A stretch of DNA of 64,000 bases from Burkholderia mayonis (GTDB taxonomy: Bacteria > Pseudomonadota > Gammaproteobacteria > Burkholderiales > Burkholderiaceae). Shown piece by piece: positions 35,357-44,679 of this stretch. The position numbers and the translations under genes were made by a program. The stretch's first letter is position 1. Every line of letters begins with the position of its first letter. Location: contig NZ_CP013386.1 of the NCBI RefSeq assembly GCF_001523745.2, positions 2,418,001 through 2,482,000 of the forward strand, read 5' to 3'. A model generated the notes under the pieces. It searched no databases and was not told the origin of the DNA. It saw nothing but the letters and a program-made list of their open reading frames with translations.

Positions 35357-35361
35357 ACCCG
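35357..35361. repeat. Target site duplication ACCCG, right copy
   Basis: Second copy of the 5-bp duplication, directly after the right end of the element. Confidence 0.88.
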
Positions 35362-35903
35362 ATCAACCGAATCCGCGGAGTCGTCGGCAGATCGCGGAAC
35401 CGGGGGGCAGACGCAGGCTCATGGGCCGACCAGCGTGAACTATTGAACATGGCTTGGCGACGTTGCGCTTCGCGAGCCGAGGACTCCCATTTCGCCATGT
35501 CAGCCAAAAGCGCCAGCCCTTCGTCGCGTGCCGCAGCGCTCTGCCAATAGGTTTCCCCTCGTGCAGTCGTCACGTCGAACCAGCGCAAGCGGTGACCTGC
35601 CGGTGTGTTGGCAATGTTCAAGCCAAGTATGTCGGCTGCTCGCGAGGTTCGAAATAGCTGTTTGAGAGAAGTTGCAGCAACCCTTGCCTCAAAAGCGGCA
35701 ACATCCCCCAGCTCGCTGTCCGGCAGTACAACCAGGTCGAGCTCGTCATCCGAAATTTGGATGCAGTTGGCAACCATCTGTATCGTTTCGGATAAAGACA
35801 GAAAATTGCGATAGAAAGACTCTCGCTCCCCCATCCTCTTCCGCTCACCTGCCTCTGCTCTAGCGGCAGCAATGCGTTCTTGTTGCGATTTTGTATCTGT
35901 CAT
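35357..35903 (-). pseudogene. 5' part of the gene split by the IS21-family element
   Basis: From ATG 35903 (MTDTKSQQERIAAARAEAGE) the frame gives about 180 residues: a charged coiled-coil start, then LSLSETIQMVANCIQISDDE and a helical middle. It ends in RIRLIG at the insertion and terminates 1 codon into the element. With the element removed the protein would be 312 residues. A GTG start at 35954 is possible. No family recognised. Position next to tRNA-Arg and the AlpA module suggests it belonged to the integrated element. Confidence 0.8.
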
Positions 35904-36246
35904 GGCCCCGTCGTCGCATTGGAATAACTGACGGCGCCGGGTCGGCACCGTCACCCACGGATTTTACGTGTGCCAAACCAACAATGAGACGAGCTACGTT
36001 CAGCTACCGCCCGCCTACAGCCAGAGTCTCGGTCACATGGAACTCGATACCCGCCTGCTCCAGCATCCACGCCTCGATCTTGTCGCGCAACCGCGCTCGG
36101 CATTGCAAGCGCCTGTACGTGAGAGCAGCCGGTTCACATGGATTGGTTGCGATCCAGGTTGACCACAAATACCTACACGTCGCCTACACGAGCATGCCAA
36201 CAGAGGATGGGAAATTCGAAAATTTCAGCCAAGGTACTGATTTCAT
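35904..36246. other. Tail of the accessory region against tRNA-Arg, no integrase seen
   Basis: About 340 bp. On the minus strand a frame ending at TAG 36004-36006 reads protein-like for up to 59 codons (TNPCEPAALTYRRLQCRARL, then KIEAWMLEQAGIEF), closed upstream by TAG at 36184-36186. It might be a remnant of a larger gene. An integrase gene is normally expected here, and none is recognisable. Confidence 0.35.
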
Positions 36247-36323
36247 TGGCCCGCCCTACACGATTCGAACGTGTGACCTACGGCTTAGAAGGCCGTTGCT
36301 CTATCCGACTGAGCTAAGGGCGG
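36247..36323 (-). tRNA. tRNA-Arg (anticodon TCT)
   Basis: A 77-nt cloverleaf with encoded CCA. The acceptor stem CCGCCCT/AGGGCGG, anticodon stem ACGGC/GCCGT with loop CTTCTAA, and T stem ACACG/CGTGT all pair. Its 3' end faces the accessory region, as expected for an integration site. Confidence 0.96.
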
Positions 36324-36488
36324 TCGAGGAGGAGGAAAGTGGCGGCAAGCGCCGCACATTTCAGCGCTGCGGGAGGCTGCCGAAATGTTCCGACGGCCAT
36401 GACAAGCATCCCACGGCAAGCCCGGCAAAAACCGAGCCGGCAATTATACCCGATCGCCTCCTGGAAGCGATCGGAAACGCCAATCGCA

Positions 36489-37319
36489 TCAAACCGGCTG
36501 CGTGTGGAATATGAACCAGCCGAGGCAGAAAAGGCCCGCGAGCACGCAGTACAAGCCGAACGACGCAAGCCGCCCGCGCCCTTCGAAATAACGCATCAGG
36601 AACCGCACGCTCAGATACGCAGCGATCGCGGTCAACACGCCGCCCAGCAACGCGTCGGCAAGTTGATCCGGCGCGTGGAAAAGCTTCGGCAATTCGAGCA
36701 GCCCCGCCGCGAAGATGATCGGCGTGCCAAGCAGAAACGAGAACTCCGCCGCCTTCTCCGCCGTGAGCCCCGCCGCGTTGCCGGCGATCATCGTCAGACC
36801 GCTGCGCGAAAAGCCTGGAATTAGCGCACCGATCTGTGCGAGGCCGACGAAAAACGCCTGCTTGAACGTCAGCTTCTCGGGGGGACGATGTGCGCGCGCA
36901 CGCTGGATGCGGTCGCCGAGCCACAGCAGGATGCCGTTGACGATCAGCGCGATCGCGACGATACGCAAATCGTGGAACACCCGCTCAATGCGCTTTTCGA
37001 GCAGCAGCCCGACGAGCCCAGCCGGAATCGTGCCGACGATGAGCGCCCACATCAGATGGCCCTCGTCATTCTTGCGTCCGTTCAGCGACGCGAAAAAGCC
37101 GGCGATCAGCGCGACCCAGCGCTCGCGGAAATACCACAGCAGCGCGAACGCGGTGCCGAGGTGCAGTGCAACGAGGAAGGGCAGCAATTGCGGCGCATGC
37201 TTGTCGATGTGCATGCCGACAAGCGCGGGCACGAGGAGCGTGTGCCCCAAGCTGCTGACAGGAAAGAGTTCGGTGACGCCCTGCAGGACGCTCAGAAATA
37301 CCAGAAACCAGAGGCTCAC
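36489..37319 (-). CDS. uppP: Undecaprenyl-diphosphatase (UppP/BacA family)
   Basis: 276 residues, polytopic, typical length. Catalytic signatures are [15 protein letters not shown] (family form usually EGxTEFLPISSxxH) and [11 protein letters not shown]. The enzyme recycles undecaprenyl pyrophosphate to the monophosphate lipid carrier for peptidoglycan and other envelope polymers, on the periplasmic side of the inner membrane, and raises bacitracin tolerance. The swapped LF/FL and SSLGH variant suggest a paralogue rather than the main housekeeping copy. First core gene beyond tRNA-Arg. Confidence 0.92.
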   Translation of the reverse strand: MSLWFLVFLSVLQGVTELFPVSSLGHTLLVPALVGMHIDKHAPQLLPFLVALHLGTAFALLWYFRERWVALIAGFFASLNGRKNDEGHLMWALIVGTIPAGLVGLLLEKRIERVFHDLRIVAIALIVNGILLWLGDRIQRARAHRPPEKLTFKQAFFVGLAQIGALIPGFSRSGLTMIAGNAAGLTAEKAAEFSFLLGTPIIFAAGLLELPKLFHAPDQLADALLGGVLTAIAAYLSVRFLMRYFEGRGRLASFGLYCVLAGLFCLGWFIFHTQPV

Positions 37320-37564
37320 GCGTCGGTCCTTTTATCGGAGAGGGTTAAGCGAGGAGAACTGACGGGAACGGCGTCGTGCAGATCGCTGCGCCGCCCGAAA
37401 AAACCGCGCCCCGATTATGCCGAGCGAGAATGACCGCGCCAAGGCGTTTGGCGCGAATCGGGCATCTGGCTAACAGCCAGATACACTTTTAATGCGATTG
37501 AAAGCTTGGACGAGAGCGCATCGCCGCAGATTGCAACAATGCTCTGGGAGCGAAAAGCGGCGAA

Positions 37565-37651
37565 TCAGCGGCCGACTTTGTAGAAGAACAGCACGGTGCT
37601 GCCGGTGAACATGCCGAACAGCGTGAGGGCCATTGCAGTTGCCAGATCCAT
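37565..37651 (-). CDS. 28-residue single-pass membrane peptide
   Basis: ATG 37651 with AAGGAG 6 bases upstream. The product MDLATAMALTLFGMFTGSTV and LFFYKVGR is one hydrophobic helix with a short basic end. The strong ribosome site, clean reading frame and membrane-peptide character support a real gene, although it lies alone between uppP and the epimerase-like gene. It may act as a small regulatory subunit of a membrane complex. Function unknown. Confidence 0.65.
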   Translation of the reverse strand: MDLATAMALTLFGMFTGSTVLFFYKVGR

Positions 37652-37868
37652 GTTCGCTCCTTATTAGGTACAGATCCGGCGCTTTAAGAATGACCGGTTT
37701 GCGTCATTGTCCTTACAGATTGCCACTTTTGACATTCTCGATTTCCCGCATGCGCGATTTCCCTTAGCTGTCCGCGCGTGACCCGCTGCACCGCCCCGCG
37801 CACCCAAGCCCGCGGCGATTCCGCTATCCTTGGCGGCCCTACCCTAGCGAACGCCGACGCCTGCCATC

Positions 37869-38777
37869 ATGCCTTCTTTCCAGAATCAGGACATCCTCGA
37901 ACTCATCGACGGCGCGTCGCTCGCGCGCATCGCGCCCCAAGTGGGCGGACGACTCCTGTCGTGGAGCATCGACGGCGCGAGCGTCGTCTTCTGGCCGGAA
38001 TCCGCCGACCGTTCCCTCCCCGCGAAGATCCGCGGCGGCAATCCGCTGCTGTTCCCGTTTCTCGGCCGCCACCGCGTCGATGGGCGGATCGGCTTCTGGC
38101 GCGACGGTGCAGGCATCGTCCGCGAATTGCCGATGCATGGCTTTGCGCGCGACCTGCCGTTCGACGCGCAAGTCGACGCCGATGGCCGCGGTGTCGCGCT
38201 GACGCTCGAAAGCAGCGACCGGACGCGCGCCGGCTTTCCGTTCGAATTCCGCTTCACCGCGCGCTATCGGCTCGTCGACGCGCGCACGCTCGACGTCGAG
38301 TTGACCACGACCAATCTCGGCGACACGCCGCTGCCGCACTATGCGGGCCATCATTTCTATTTCGCGTTGCCGCATGCCGAACGCGCGTCGACGGTGCTCG
38401 AATTGCCGCCGACGCAGCGACGCCGTCAACTGGACGACGGCTCGATCAGCGCGCCCGAGGCCGGCCTGCCGCGCTACACGCTCGATGATCCGAGCATCCT
38501 CGACCGCTTCCACTGCCTCGACGGCGTGCCCGCCGAGCCGGTGCGCGTACTGATGCCCGGCCGCCGCCACGCAATCGAGATCGACCTGAACCGCCCAGGC
38601 TCGGTGCCGTGGTACGCGGTGACGACGTGGACCGAAGCGCCGGGATCGGATTTCTATTGCGTCGAGCCGTGGCTTGGCCTGCCGGACGCGATCCACAACG
38701 GCCTCGGCCTACGTCACGTCGCGCCGGGCGCAACCGAAACCGCAGCGCTGCGCATCCGCGTGACGCCGATCGCGTAA
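37869..38777 (+). CDS. Aldose 1-epimerase (galactose mutarotase-like) family protein
   Basis: 302 residues. Family marks include GGRLLSW, NPLLFPFLGRHR, MHGFARD (with the substrate-binding His), HYAGHHFYFALP and a C-terminal acid (Glu in FYCVEPWLGLP). These fit the mutarotase fold with two His and one Glu for anomer interconversion. The group includes enzymes acting on hexoses or hexose-6-phosphates, and the substrate is not evident. Cytoplasmic, no signal peptide. Confidence 0.85.
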   Translation: MPSFQNQDILELIDGASLARIAPQVGGRLLSWSIDGASVVFWPESADRSLPAKIRGGNPLLFPFLGRHRVDGRIGFWRDGAGIVRELPMHGFARDLPFDAQVDADGRGVALTLESSDRTRAGFPFEFRFTARYRLVDARTLDVELTTTNLGDTPLPHYAGHHFYFALPHAERASTVLELPPTQRRRQLDDGSISAPEAGLPRYTLDDPSILDRFHCLDGVPAEPVRVLMPGRRHAIEIDLNRPGSVPWYAVTTWTEAPGSDFYCVEPWLGLPDAIHNGLGLRHVAPGATETAALRIRVTPIA

Positions 38778-38982
38778 CGCCGCGCACCACGCTCGACCGG
38801 GCGCGGCAGCCTGCTCGAACGGCTGCCGCGCGGGCCCGCTCCGCCCGCGTGCCAACCCTTCCGAACACCCGCCACCGACGTCCAAACACCCCAAAACGAC
38901 GAGCCCGCCGCCGAACCCGTTAAAATCAGATGTTTTTGTATCCGCCGCCGCGCACCGTCGCGGCGGTGCTTTGCGAGGTTCA

Positions 38983-39684
38983 ATGTTGCTGAAAACCACG
39001 AGACGGCTCGTCGTCGCATCGCTTGCCGCGCTGCTCGCCGCGTGCGGCTCGGCGCCCGTCGGCCCCGGTTTCTACCGGGTCGAGCGCGGCGACACGCTCT
39101 CCCAGATCGCGCGCGCGAATCGCCAGTCGATCGCGAACATCATCCGCTGGAACCAGATCACGAATCCCGACGCAATCGAAGTCGGCCAGGTGCTGCGCAT
39201 CGCGCCGCCGCCGGGCTCCGCTTCGACATCGGGCACGACGAGCGCCTCGCGCAGCCCGAGCCGCCCGGCGCCGTCGTCGCCCACTGCCTCGCCGCCGCCC
39301 TCCGTGAAGCCCGCGTCGAGCATATCGCTCGTGTGGCCCGCCGCCGGCAACGTGATCCGCTCATTCGACGGCTCGAAGTCGAAGGGCATCGACATCGCGA
39401 ACACGGCGGGCACGCCCATCGTCGCGGCAGCAGCCGGTACGGTCGTCTATGCGGGCAACGGTCTGCGCGGCTACGGCAATCTGCTGATCGTCAAGCACAA
39501 CGCCGATTTCCTGACGACGTACGCACATAACCGCACGCTGCTCGCGAAGGAAGGCCAGACGGTTGCGCAGGGACAGAAAATCGCGGAGATGGGTGACACC
39601 GACAACGACCGTGTCGCGCTGCATTTCGAGCTGCGCTACGGCGGCCGCTCGATCGATCCGTCGCGCTACCTGCCGTCGCGCTGA
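38983..39684 (+). CDS. LysM / degenerate LytM lipoprotein (NlpD-like)
   Basis: 233 residues from ATG 38983 with GAGG upstream. Signal peptide with lipobox LLAAC, then LysM at about residues 31-75 (YRVERGDTLSQIARANRQ) and an M23/LytM domain from about 125. The usual zinc ligand His is replaced in SKGIDIAN, while LHFELRYGG remains. As in NlpD, a missing ligand implies an activator of cell-wall amidases rather than a peptidase. It is not next to surE, pcm or rpoS, so it may be a second NlpD-like protein. Confidence 0.82.
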   Translation: MLLKTTRRLVVASLAALLAACGSAPVGPGFYRVERGDTLSQIARANRQSIANIIRWNQITNPDAIEVGQVLRIAPPPGSASTSGTTSASRSPSRPAPSSPTASPPPSVKPASSISLVWPAAGNVIRSFDGSKSKGIDIANTAGTPIVAAAAGTVVYAGNGLRGYGNLLIVKHNADFLTTYAHNRTLLAKEGQTVAQGQKIAEMGDTDNDRVALHFELRYGGRSIDPSRYLPSR

Positions 39685-39763
39685 CGCAGCGCGAAGCGGC
39701 GCGCACGGCACGGCGCGTCATACGCGTTCCGGCGCGAGCCGGGCGATCGGATCAAGAGAACGA

Positions 39764-39883
39764 TCAGCGTTTGCGCAACCGGCCGTGCAGACGGCCGGAA
39801 AGCGGATCGACATGGCGCGCGAACACCACCAGCGCGCCGATCCCTATCACGCTGAGCCCCGTAGCTATCAGAAACAGGTCCAT
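39764..39883 (-). CDS. Small single-pass membrane protein
   Basis: 39 residues from ATG 39883 (MDLFLIATGLSVIGIGALVV), with one membrane helix and a basic tail ending RLRKR. The start lacks a strong ribosome site, and the frame extends upstream, so the exact start is uncertain. Unknown function. Confidence 0.45.
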   Translation of the reverse strand: MDLFLIATGLSVIGIGALVVFARHVDPLSGRLHGRLRKR

Positions 39884-40047
39884 GGTCGTATCTATCGTTG
39901 GTGAAACGATCATACGCGGCATTTGTGGTTTGCGCATGATGCGCATGAACGCGCCCTCTAGGATCGCCCCTAACGGCCACGCGTACGCCCGGCGATTCGG
40001 TGTACTGTGCGTCGAAACGCCGCACAAAAAACAACCGGAGACGCCCG

Positions 40048-41673
40048 ATGCTGCCCCACGCCGCCAGTTACGCCGAACGCGTCGACCGCTTTGAATGGCG
40101 CGTTCCGGCGCGCTACAACATCGGTGTCGATGCATGCGACAAATGGGCTGACGGCAGCGGCCGCGTCGCACTGATTCACGAGCATGCGGACGGCGTCATC
40201 GCGCGCTACACGTTCGACCAGATGAGAAGCGCCTCTAATCGACTCGCGAACAGCTTCGCGCGCGCAGGCGTGAAGCGCGGCGACCGGATCGGCATTCTGC
40301 TCGCGCAAGGCCCGGAAACGGCGATCGCGCATCTGGCCGCATACAAGCTCGGCGCGGTCGCGGTGCCTCTTTTCACGCTGTTCGGCGAGGACGCGCTCGA
40401 ATTCCGCCTCGGCGACAGCGGCGCGGTCGCGCTCGTCACCGATCGCGCCGGCTACGAGAAGATCGCGCGGTTACACGCGTCGCTGCCGTCGCTCGCGACG
40501 ATCTACTGCATCGACGGCGCGCCCGATCTCGCCGAGCCCGGCGTGCTCGCGTTCGATGCGGCGCTCGCGGCCGAGTCGGACAAGCTCGAACCCGCTGACA
40601 CGTCGGCCGACGATCCGGCGCTCATCATCTACACGTCCGGCACGACGGGCAAGCCGAAGGGCGCGCTGCACGCGCACCGGGTGCTGCTCGGCCATCTTCC
40701 CGGCGTCGAGATGTCGCAAAACCTCTTTCCGGCGCGCGCGCACCTCGCCTGGACGCCCGCCGACTGGGCGTGGATCGGCGGCCTTCTCGACCTGCTGCTG
40801 CCGTCGCTGCATCACGGCGTGCCGGTGCTCGCGCGCCGCTTCGAGAAGTTCGACGGCGTGGCCGCGTTCGAGCTGCTCGCGCGGCACCGCGTGACGCACA
40901 CGTTCTTGCCGCCGACCGCGCTGAAGCTGATGCGCGCGGCCGTCACCCAGCCGCGCGAACGCTACACGCTCGCAATCGAGTCGGTCGCGAGCGGCGGCGA
41001 GTCGCTCGGCGCCGAACTGGTCGCATGGGGGCGTGACGCGTTCGGCGTGACGATCAACGAGTTCTACGGACAGACTGAATGCAACGTCGTGCTATCGTCG
41101 TGCAGCGCGTTGTTCGAGCCGCGAGCAGGCACGATCGGCAAGGCGGCGCCCGGACATCGCATCGTGATCGTCGACGATGCAGGCAATGCGCTGCCGCCTG
41201 GCGTCGAGGGCAACATCGGCGTGCGCGCGCCCGATCCGGTGATGTTCATCGGGTATTGGCGCAAGCCCGATGCAACGCGCGAGAAGTTCGCCGGCGACTA
41301 TCTGCTGACGGGCGACGTCGGCGTCGCCGATGCCGATGGCTTCGTCCGCTTCGTCGGCCGCAACGACGACGTGATCACGAGCGCCGGCTACAGGATCGGT
41401 CCGGGCCCGATCGAGGACTGCCTGCTCAAGCACCCGGCGGTGCGGATGGCCGCCGTCGTCGGCGTGCCGGACGCGACCCGCACCGAAATCGTCAAGGCGT
41501 TCGTCGTGCTGAACACCGGCTATGAAGCAAACGACGCGCTTGCACACGAGCTGCAGGCGCACGTGAAGACCCGGCTCGCCGCACACGAATATCCGCGAGC
41601 GGTCGCATTCGTCGACAGCCTGCCGATGACCGCAACGGGCAAGATCATCCGCCGTGCACTGCGTGACACGTAA
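40048..41673 (+). CDS. Acyl-CoA synthetase (AMP-binding, medium-chain/acetoacetyl type)
   Basis: 541 residues from ATG 40048, with CGGAG upstream. The AMP-binding P-loop is YTSGTTGKPKGALHAH, followed by INEFYGQTEC, then YLLTGDVGVADADGFVRFVG with the adenylate-binding Asp, and the C-terminal catalytic Lys region TATGKIIRRALRD. It activates a carboxylic acid to its CoA thioester using ATP. Closest in feel to medium-chain or benzoate-type ligases; the substrate is not deducible. Cytoplasmic. Appears monocistronic. Confidence 0.9.
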   Translation: MLPHAASYAERVDRFEWRVPARYNIGVDACDKWADGSGRVALIHEHADGVIARYTFDQMRSASNRLANSFARAGVKRGDRIGILLAQGPETAIAHLAAYKLGAVAVPLFTLFGEDALEFRLGDSGAVALVTDRAGYEKIARLHASLPSLATIYCIDGAPDLAEPGVLAFDAALAAESDKLEPADTSADDPALIIYTSGTTGKPKGALHAHRVLLGHLPGVEMSQNLFPARAHLAWTPADWAWIGGLLDLLLPSLHHGVPVLARRFEKFDGVAAFELLARHRVTHTFLPPTALKLMRAAVTQPRERYTLAIESVASGGESLGAELVAWGRDAFGVTINEFYGQTECNVVLSSCSALFEPRAGTIGKAAPGHRIVIVDDAGNALPPGVEGNIGVRAPDPVMFIGYWRKPDATREKFAGDYLLTGDVGVADADGFVRFVGRNDDVITSAGYRIGPGPIEDCLLKHPAVRMAAVVGVPDATRTEIVKAFVVLNTGYEANDALAHELQAHVKTRLAAHEYPRAVAFVDSLPMTATGKIIRRALRDT

Positions 41674-41910
41674 TGCGTGATGCATCCGATGTTCGAAACG
41701 CGTGCGGTGCAAGCGAGCGACGCGCATCGAACCGGCCGCAAAAGCGACGCGATTACGCCCACGCACACCGCTCAAGCAGATCCATCGGCACGCGTACGCC
41801 CTTATCGTCCCATGCCGCCGCGCGTTGCAAAACTCGTCCGAACGGCCGAGTCTCGCCGGCCGCGCGAATGGTTTATAGTGGCGCTCACCGTAGTTCAATT
41901 GCCTCACTCC

Positions 41911-42234
41911 ATGCCTCCGAATACCCCCTCCTCCCTCGACGCGCAACACAGCCCGCTCTACCTAAAGCTTCTCGGCGAAACCGCCAAGATCGACTGGTGC
42001 GATCTCGAGCGCTTCTTCGCGCAAGGCAAACTGTTGTCGGTCGCGCGCGATCTCGATCTCGTGAGCGTCGCCGAAGCGATCGCCGGCGACGACAAGGATC
42101 AGGTCACACGCTGGCTGTCCGCGGGCCACGTCGAACGGATGCAGGCCGGAACCGCGCACGATTACGCGACGCGCAATCCGGAGCTGTGGGCGGTCGTCGT
42201 GTCGCCGTGGGTGTGCGTGCAGGAACGCACGTAA
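41911..42234 (+). CDS. DUF2288 family protein
   Basis: 107 residues from ATG 41911. The pattern KLLGETAKIDWCDLERFFAQ and AIAGDDKDQVTRWLSAG matches DUF2288, a small proteobacterial family of unknown function. It precedes the MATE exporter by 7 bp, so the two are probably co-transcribed. Confidence 0.85.
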   Translation: MPPNTPSSLDAQHSPLYLKLLGETAKIDWCDLERFFAQGKLLSVARDLDLVSVAEAIAGDDKDQVTRWLSAGHVERMQAGTAHDYATRNPELWAVVVSPWVCVQERT

Positions 42235-42241
42235 CGCCGCG

Positions 42242-43633
42242 ATGTCCGCCCCCTCCGCGTCCGCGCACCCCGACGAAGACCCCGAGCCGCGCTCCGCCGC
42301 GAGCTGGCACCGCCGCGTGCTCGGCCTCGCGCTGCCGATCATCGCCGCGAATCTCACGCAGCCGATTCTCGGCGCGGTCGACACGGCCGTCGCCGGCCAC
42401 CTCGACGGCCCGCAGTATCTCGGCGGCGTCGCGCTCGGCGGCCTCTTCTTCAACTTCGTGTACTGGGGCTTCGGCTTCCTGCGGATGGGTACGACAGGGC
42501 TCGTCGCACAGGCGTTCGGCGCGAACGATCTCGCCGGCATCCGCATCAACGTGCTGCGCGCGCTGCTGCTCGCGTTCGCACTCGGTGCGGCGGTGCTCGC
42601 GCTGCAAACACCGCTCATAGGCCTTGCGTTCGCCGCGCTCGGCGGCAGCGACGCGGTGCGCTCGACCGCGCTCGACTACGCGCATGCGCGCATCTGGGCC
42701 GCGCCGTTCGCGCTCGCGAACTACGTCGTGCTCGGCTATCTGCTCGGCATGCAGCGCGTGCGCGTCGCACTCGCGATCCAGGTGTTCATCAACATCGTCA
42801 ACATCGGCGCAGTGCTGCTCTACGTATATCGCTTCGATTGGGGCGTCGCGGGCATCGGCGCCGCGACCGCGACGGCGGATATCGCGGGCTTCGCGCTCAG
42901 CGCACTGTTGCTTCGCTGGTTGAATCCGCGCGGCCTGCCGAAGATCAGGCGCGTCGAGCTCTTCGATCGCGCGGCGCTCGCGCGCCTCGTTGCGCTCAAT
43001 CGCGACATCTTCCTGCGCACGCTGTGCCTGCTGTCGGCGTTCGGCTGGTTCGCGCATCTCGGCGCGCGACAAGGCGACGCGACGCTCGCCGCGAACGCGC
43101 TCCTCCTCAATTTCCAGACCTTCATGGCGTACGCGCTCGACGGCTTCGCGCACGCCGCCGAGGCACTCGTCGGCGCGGCGGCGGGCGCGCGCAACCGCGA
43201 CGCGTTCCGGCAAGCGCTGCGCGTGACGTTCTTCTGGGCAGGTATCGGCGCGCTGGGCTTCGCACTCGTCTATTGGGGCGCGGGCAGCTGGATCGTCGCG
43301 CAACTCACCGATCAGCCGTCGATTCGCAGCGTCGCCGAACGCTACCTGCCCTGGGCCGCGCTGTCGCCGGTGATCTCAGTCTGGGGTTTCATGCTCGACG
43401 GCGTGTTCATCGGCGCGACGCATACACGAGCGCTGATGCGCGCGATGGCGGCATCGTTCGCGCTGTTTGTGGCAGCGACGTTCGCGCTTGTCGGTCCGTT
43501 CGGCAATCACGGGCTCTGGGTCGGGCTGCTCGTGTTCATGGCGGCGCGCGGCGCAACGCTCGCGCGCCATCTGCCCGGGCTCGAGCGAGCTGTCGCGGGC
43601 CGCGCGCCGTCGATCGCGCACATCGCAGGCTAA
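42242..43633 (+). CDS. MATE family efflux transporter (DinF-like)
   Basis: 463 residues with about 12 membrane segments. The N-terminal LALPIIAANLTQPILGAVDT and ALGGLFFNFVYWGFGFLRMG, with the matching second-half segment FLRTLCLLSAFGWFAHLGAR, are the DinF subgroup of MATE exporters. These use a proton or sodium gradient to export cationic compounds across the inner membrane. The substrate is unknown. It follows the DUF2288 gene closely. Confidence 0.9.
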   Translation: MSAPSASAHPDEDPEPRSAASWHRRVLGLALPIIAANLTQPILGAVDTAVAGHLDGPQYLGGVALGGLFFNFVYWGFGFLRMGTTGLVAQAFGANDLAGIRINVLRALLLAFALGAAVLALQTPLIGLAFAALGGSDAVRSTALDYAHARIWAAPFALANYVVLGYLLGMQRVRVALAIQVFINIVNIGAVLLYVYRFDWGVAGIGAATATADIAGFALSALLLRWLNPRGLPKIRRVELFDRAALARLVALNRDIFLRTLCLLSAFGWFAHLGARQGDATLAANALLLNFQTFMAYALDGFAHAAEALVGAAAGARNRDAFRQALRVTFFWAGIGALGFALVYWGAGSWIVAQLTDQPSIRSVAERYLPWAALSPVISVWGFMLDGVFIGATHTRALMRAMAASFALFVAATFALVGPFGNHGLWVGLLVFMAARGATLARHLPGLERAVAGRAPSIAHIAG

Positions 43634-43829
43634 CGCGTTTTTCGCGTCGCCCGCGGCGCAGGGCTTGCCGATCCCGTCAATCGCCGATGGCGGCCTTGTC
43701 GACGTGAATGCGCCGTCAAACGGCCTGGGTCGTGCGACTCGACGCTGCCGATCGGCGAGCCGCACCGTCGCCCGCATCGCAAGCGCGTAGGACGCTGCGT
43801 GAGCGCCGCCAAGTCGCCGTGCCCGGCGC

Positions 43830-44030
43830 TTATTGCGGCTGCTTCGCGGACGCCGCGGCCTCCCCGCCTGCGCCGGGTTCGCCGAGCATCGACGGCGGCG
43901 TCATGTCGGTCGGCACGCCTTGATAATCGGGAGGATCTTGCGGCGGCGTGCCGCGGCGGCCCTGCCGGGGATCGCTTGCGCAGCCGGCGAGCACGGCCGC
44001 CACGAGCGCGGCGATGACGATGCGGGTCAT
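43830..44030 (-). CDS. Small lipoprotein
   Basis: 66 residues from ATG 44030 with GAGGAAATTC upstream. The signal peptide MTRIVIAALVAAVLAGCAS has lipobox VLAGC. The mature part is short, proline- and glycine-rich and probably disordered. No family recognised. Confidence 0.75.
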   Translation of the reverse strand: MTRIVIAALVAAVLAGCASDPRQGRRGTPPQDPPDYQGVPTDMTPPSMLGEPGAGGEAAASAKQPQ

Positions 44031-44198
44031 GAATTTCCTCGGAGTCAATGAACGATCGCGCCCCCGTTTCTGCCGGATCGCGCCCGGCGAGTCTACTGGA
44101 AATTGGCGTGCGATGACGCCGACGCGCGACTTCGCGTCCGCGCCGGCATGTCCTACTATGTAGACGTGGCGCTATGCCGGTGTGAAAGGAGGGCTGCC

Positions 44199-44369
44199 AT
44201 GGATGCCGAATCGATTGCGGGCCTGATCGGCCTGGGTATCGGGTTGCTGGTGCTCGTCAGCTTGTCGGTGTACGAGTCGCGTGAATACAAGCGCTCGCAC
44301 AACGGCGAAGGCATGATCCATCATTGGATGGCTGAGCATCATCTGCTCGACTGGCGGCGCAAGCACTGA
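44199..44369 (+). CDS. Small membrane protein
   Basis: 56 residues with AAAGGAGGG before ATG 44199. One membrane segment (IAGLIGLGIGLLVLVSLSV) is followed by a polar, His-rich tail (GEGMIHHWMAEHHLLDWRRK). The strong ribosome site supports expression. Function unknown. Confidence 0.75.
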   Translation: MDAESIAGLIGLGIGLLVLVSLSVYESREYKRSHNGEGMIHHWMAEHHLLDWRRKH

Positions 44370-44679
44370 CACCCTGCCGCCTCTCTTCCACCGTCTCATG
44401 CACGACGAACGCGACGCCGCCCGCGGATGCGCGCGGCGCGCCAACATAGCGCGCGGACGGTGCCAGTTTGAAATCACCTGATGCCCGCTCATGGCGGGCG
44501 CGAGAGGCGTTGTTTGCGCGCTGGAATGCGCGCGGTCGTAGCGCGTCGCACGTCAATTGAATGCACGGCGACACCGCGACACGACTCACTCCATCGTTTC
44601 GCTTCCTTGATAACCGCCAATAGAGCAACGGCACGGCGATGCATTCGCCGTGCCGTCGTTCGCATCGAGCCGGGCAGCT
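44370..44679. other. Intergenic region with hairpin
   Basis: 310 bp between converging genes. The only clear structure is a 12-bp perfect inverted repeat at 44628-44656, listed separately. No gene seen. Confidence 0.5.
44628..44656 (-). terminator. Hairpin downstream of olsB
   Basis: ACGGCACGGCGA pairs perfectly with TCGCCGTGCCGT around TGCAT, 24 bp past the olsB stop. No long T run follows, so it may be a weak terminator or a 3' end stabiliser. Confidence 0.6.
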
